Shown here: piece by piece, positions 63,051-64,000 of the stretch | Layout of the letters: each line of letters opens with the position of its first letter | How positions within the stretch are numbered: the stretch's first letter is position 1 | NCBI GenBank assembly: GCA_013399895.1 | Contig: VXBA01003435.1 | Coordinates: 62,001 to 126,000 of the forward strand | Length of the DNA stretch: 64,000 bases | Source: Serilophus lunatus | Taxonomy: Eukaryota > Chordata > Aves > Passeriformes > Eurylaimidae | Direction of reading: 5' to 3' | Notes under the pieces: generated by a model | Seen by the model: the letters and a program-made list of their open reading frames with translations, nothing else | Told to the model about the DNA's origin: nothing | Databases searched by the model: none | Position numbers and translations under genes: made by a program

Positions 63051-64000
63051 ATGTTGGACCACAAGACAAATAGAGAGTTGAACAGCAAACAGTGAGACTA
63101 TTCAGATTTTAAATTGATCATTGGTGAACATATGATACCAGCAGCTATAAAGGTGATCTGATTAGAAAGGGAAAATTATGGAATAAACTGTCTGCTAGGA
63201 AGTACTGACAGAGAAACTGCCTGCCAGCCTGAGAGCTGCCAGCCTGGGAACCAGGCCTTCAAAACAGAAATATCCTTGAAAAGTGAAGCTGACCTCTTCA
63301 CAGTACAACTGTGGTACCAAGAAAATGGACACATGTAAGAGATACCATGGTTAAGCTTAAACACAAGAATGTGTAATGGCATTTTATCCTCTGTAAAAAT
63401 GGGAACAGCCTGGGAAAATAAAATGGTACTGAAACAAGAACTAAAAAACCATCATCTATTGTCAGCTACACATGAGAAATCAAAATCAACAGCATCTGTT
63501 AGCTGCTTGAAACTGTGATGTCCTACACCTTCATATGTCTCTAAGACAGAAAGGACTTAAGTTTTGACCTAACTGAGTGTCTCTCTGCAAGTTTATCGAT
63601 AGTTTTGCATGTAGTTTTGTTTTCCTAAATACTCAGCACAAACTTTCTACGTGCTCCTGGTCTGTTATTGGGACTGCCTAAACTCTGACATGGATTATTT
63701 TATTTTTCTCTTTCCCTCCCTTTTGCAGTTGGTTTGTGCTACAAAAATGTAACTATAGGCCCAACTCCAGATGCATAAATAGTCTATTAACCATAGGTCC
63801 CATTGTGTTCAGAAGAGCCAGTCAGGTTCACAAATAGCAACATTTATTGAATGCAACATATAAAGATCTTTTGTTTGTTGGTGGCAAATGCATAAACTGT
63901 GGAATAGCTATATATAGCATTAACAGTGTGACTGCAATCACAGGTTAAATTTCTTGTGTCAAGACTTAGAATACTAGAATATACTACTTGGTTGTTGTTA
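63051..64000. other. unannotated sequence
   Basis: No repeat family or gene was recognised up to the end of the window. Confidence 0.35.

Overview
This window is vertebrate nuclear DNA, almost certainly from a bird and probably a passerine. The evidence is the repeat content: CR1 non-LTR retrotransposons at every stage of decay, solo LTRs of avian endogenous retroviruses with TG...CA ends and 4-6 bp target-site duplications, and a tRNA-Ile-derived SINE carrying a CR1-like 3' tail, the architecture of the zebra finch TguSINE1 family. The sequence is AT-rich and I found no host protein-coding exon, rRNA or functional tRNA gene. It reads as a gene desert or the inside of a very large intron. Family assignments are from memory of consensus sequences, without a database search.

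Layout. 1-9.4 kb is mostly single-copy AT-rich DNA with one GC-richer LTR (about 2.9-3.8 kb). 9.4-21.7 kb holds CR1 tails (9.4, 13.3, 21.6 kb), a compact 328-bp antisense LTR with a 4-bp duplication (10.7 kb), the SINE (12.55 kb), an ERVL-type LTR (16.7-17.3 kb) and two LTR copies of another family (17.7-18.2 and 20.5-20.9 kb). 21.7-29.1 kb is mostly unique, with a perfect 15-bp inverted repeat at 24.87 kb and a CR1 3' segment at 26.7-27.5 kb. 29.1-39.3 kb is an LTR cluster: a 1.7-kb LTR with a GC-rich U3, two antisense solo LTRs, an LTR followed by a tRNA-Leu primer-binding site and retroviral leader, and a solo LTR containing a 583-N assembly gap. 41.4-45.2 kb is a near-full-length but broken antisense CR1 with recognisable ORF1 (SGNH esterase), endonuclease and reverse-transcriptase remnants, and an ERVK-like solo LTR nested inside its endonuclease region. 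45.2-64 kb is mostly unique sequence with CR1 tails at about 49.4, 51.3, 59.2, 60.1 and 62.9 kb.

No open reading frame looks like a functioning gene. The longest are antisense shadows of GC-rich LTRs, frames running through Ns, or chance frames. The main value of the window is as a dated record of retrotransposition (nested insertion, duplications, internal deletion). I saw no convincing new biological system.
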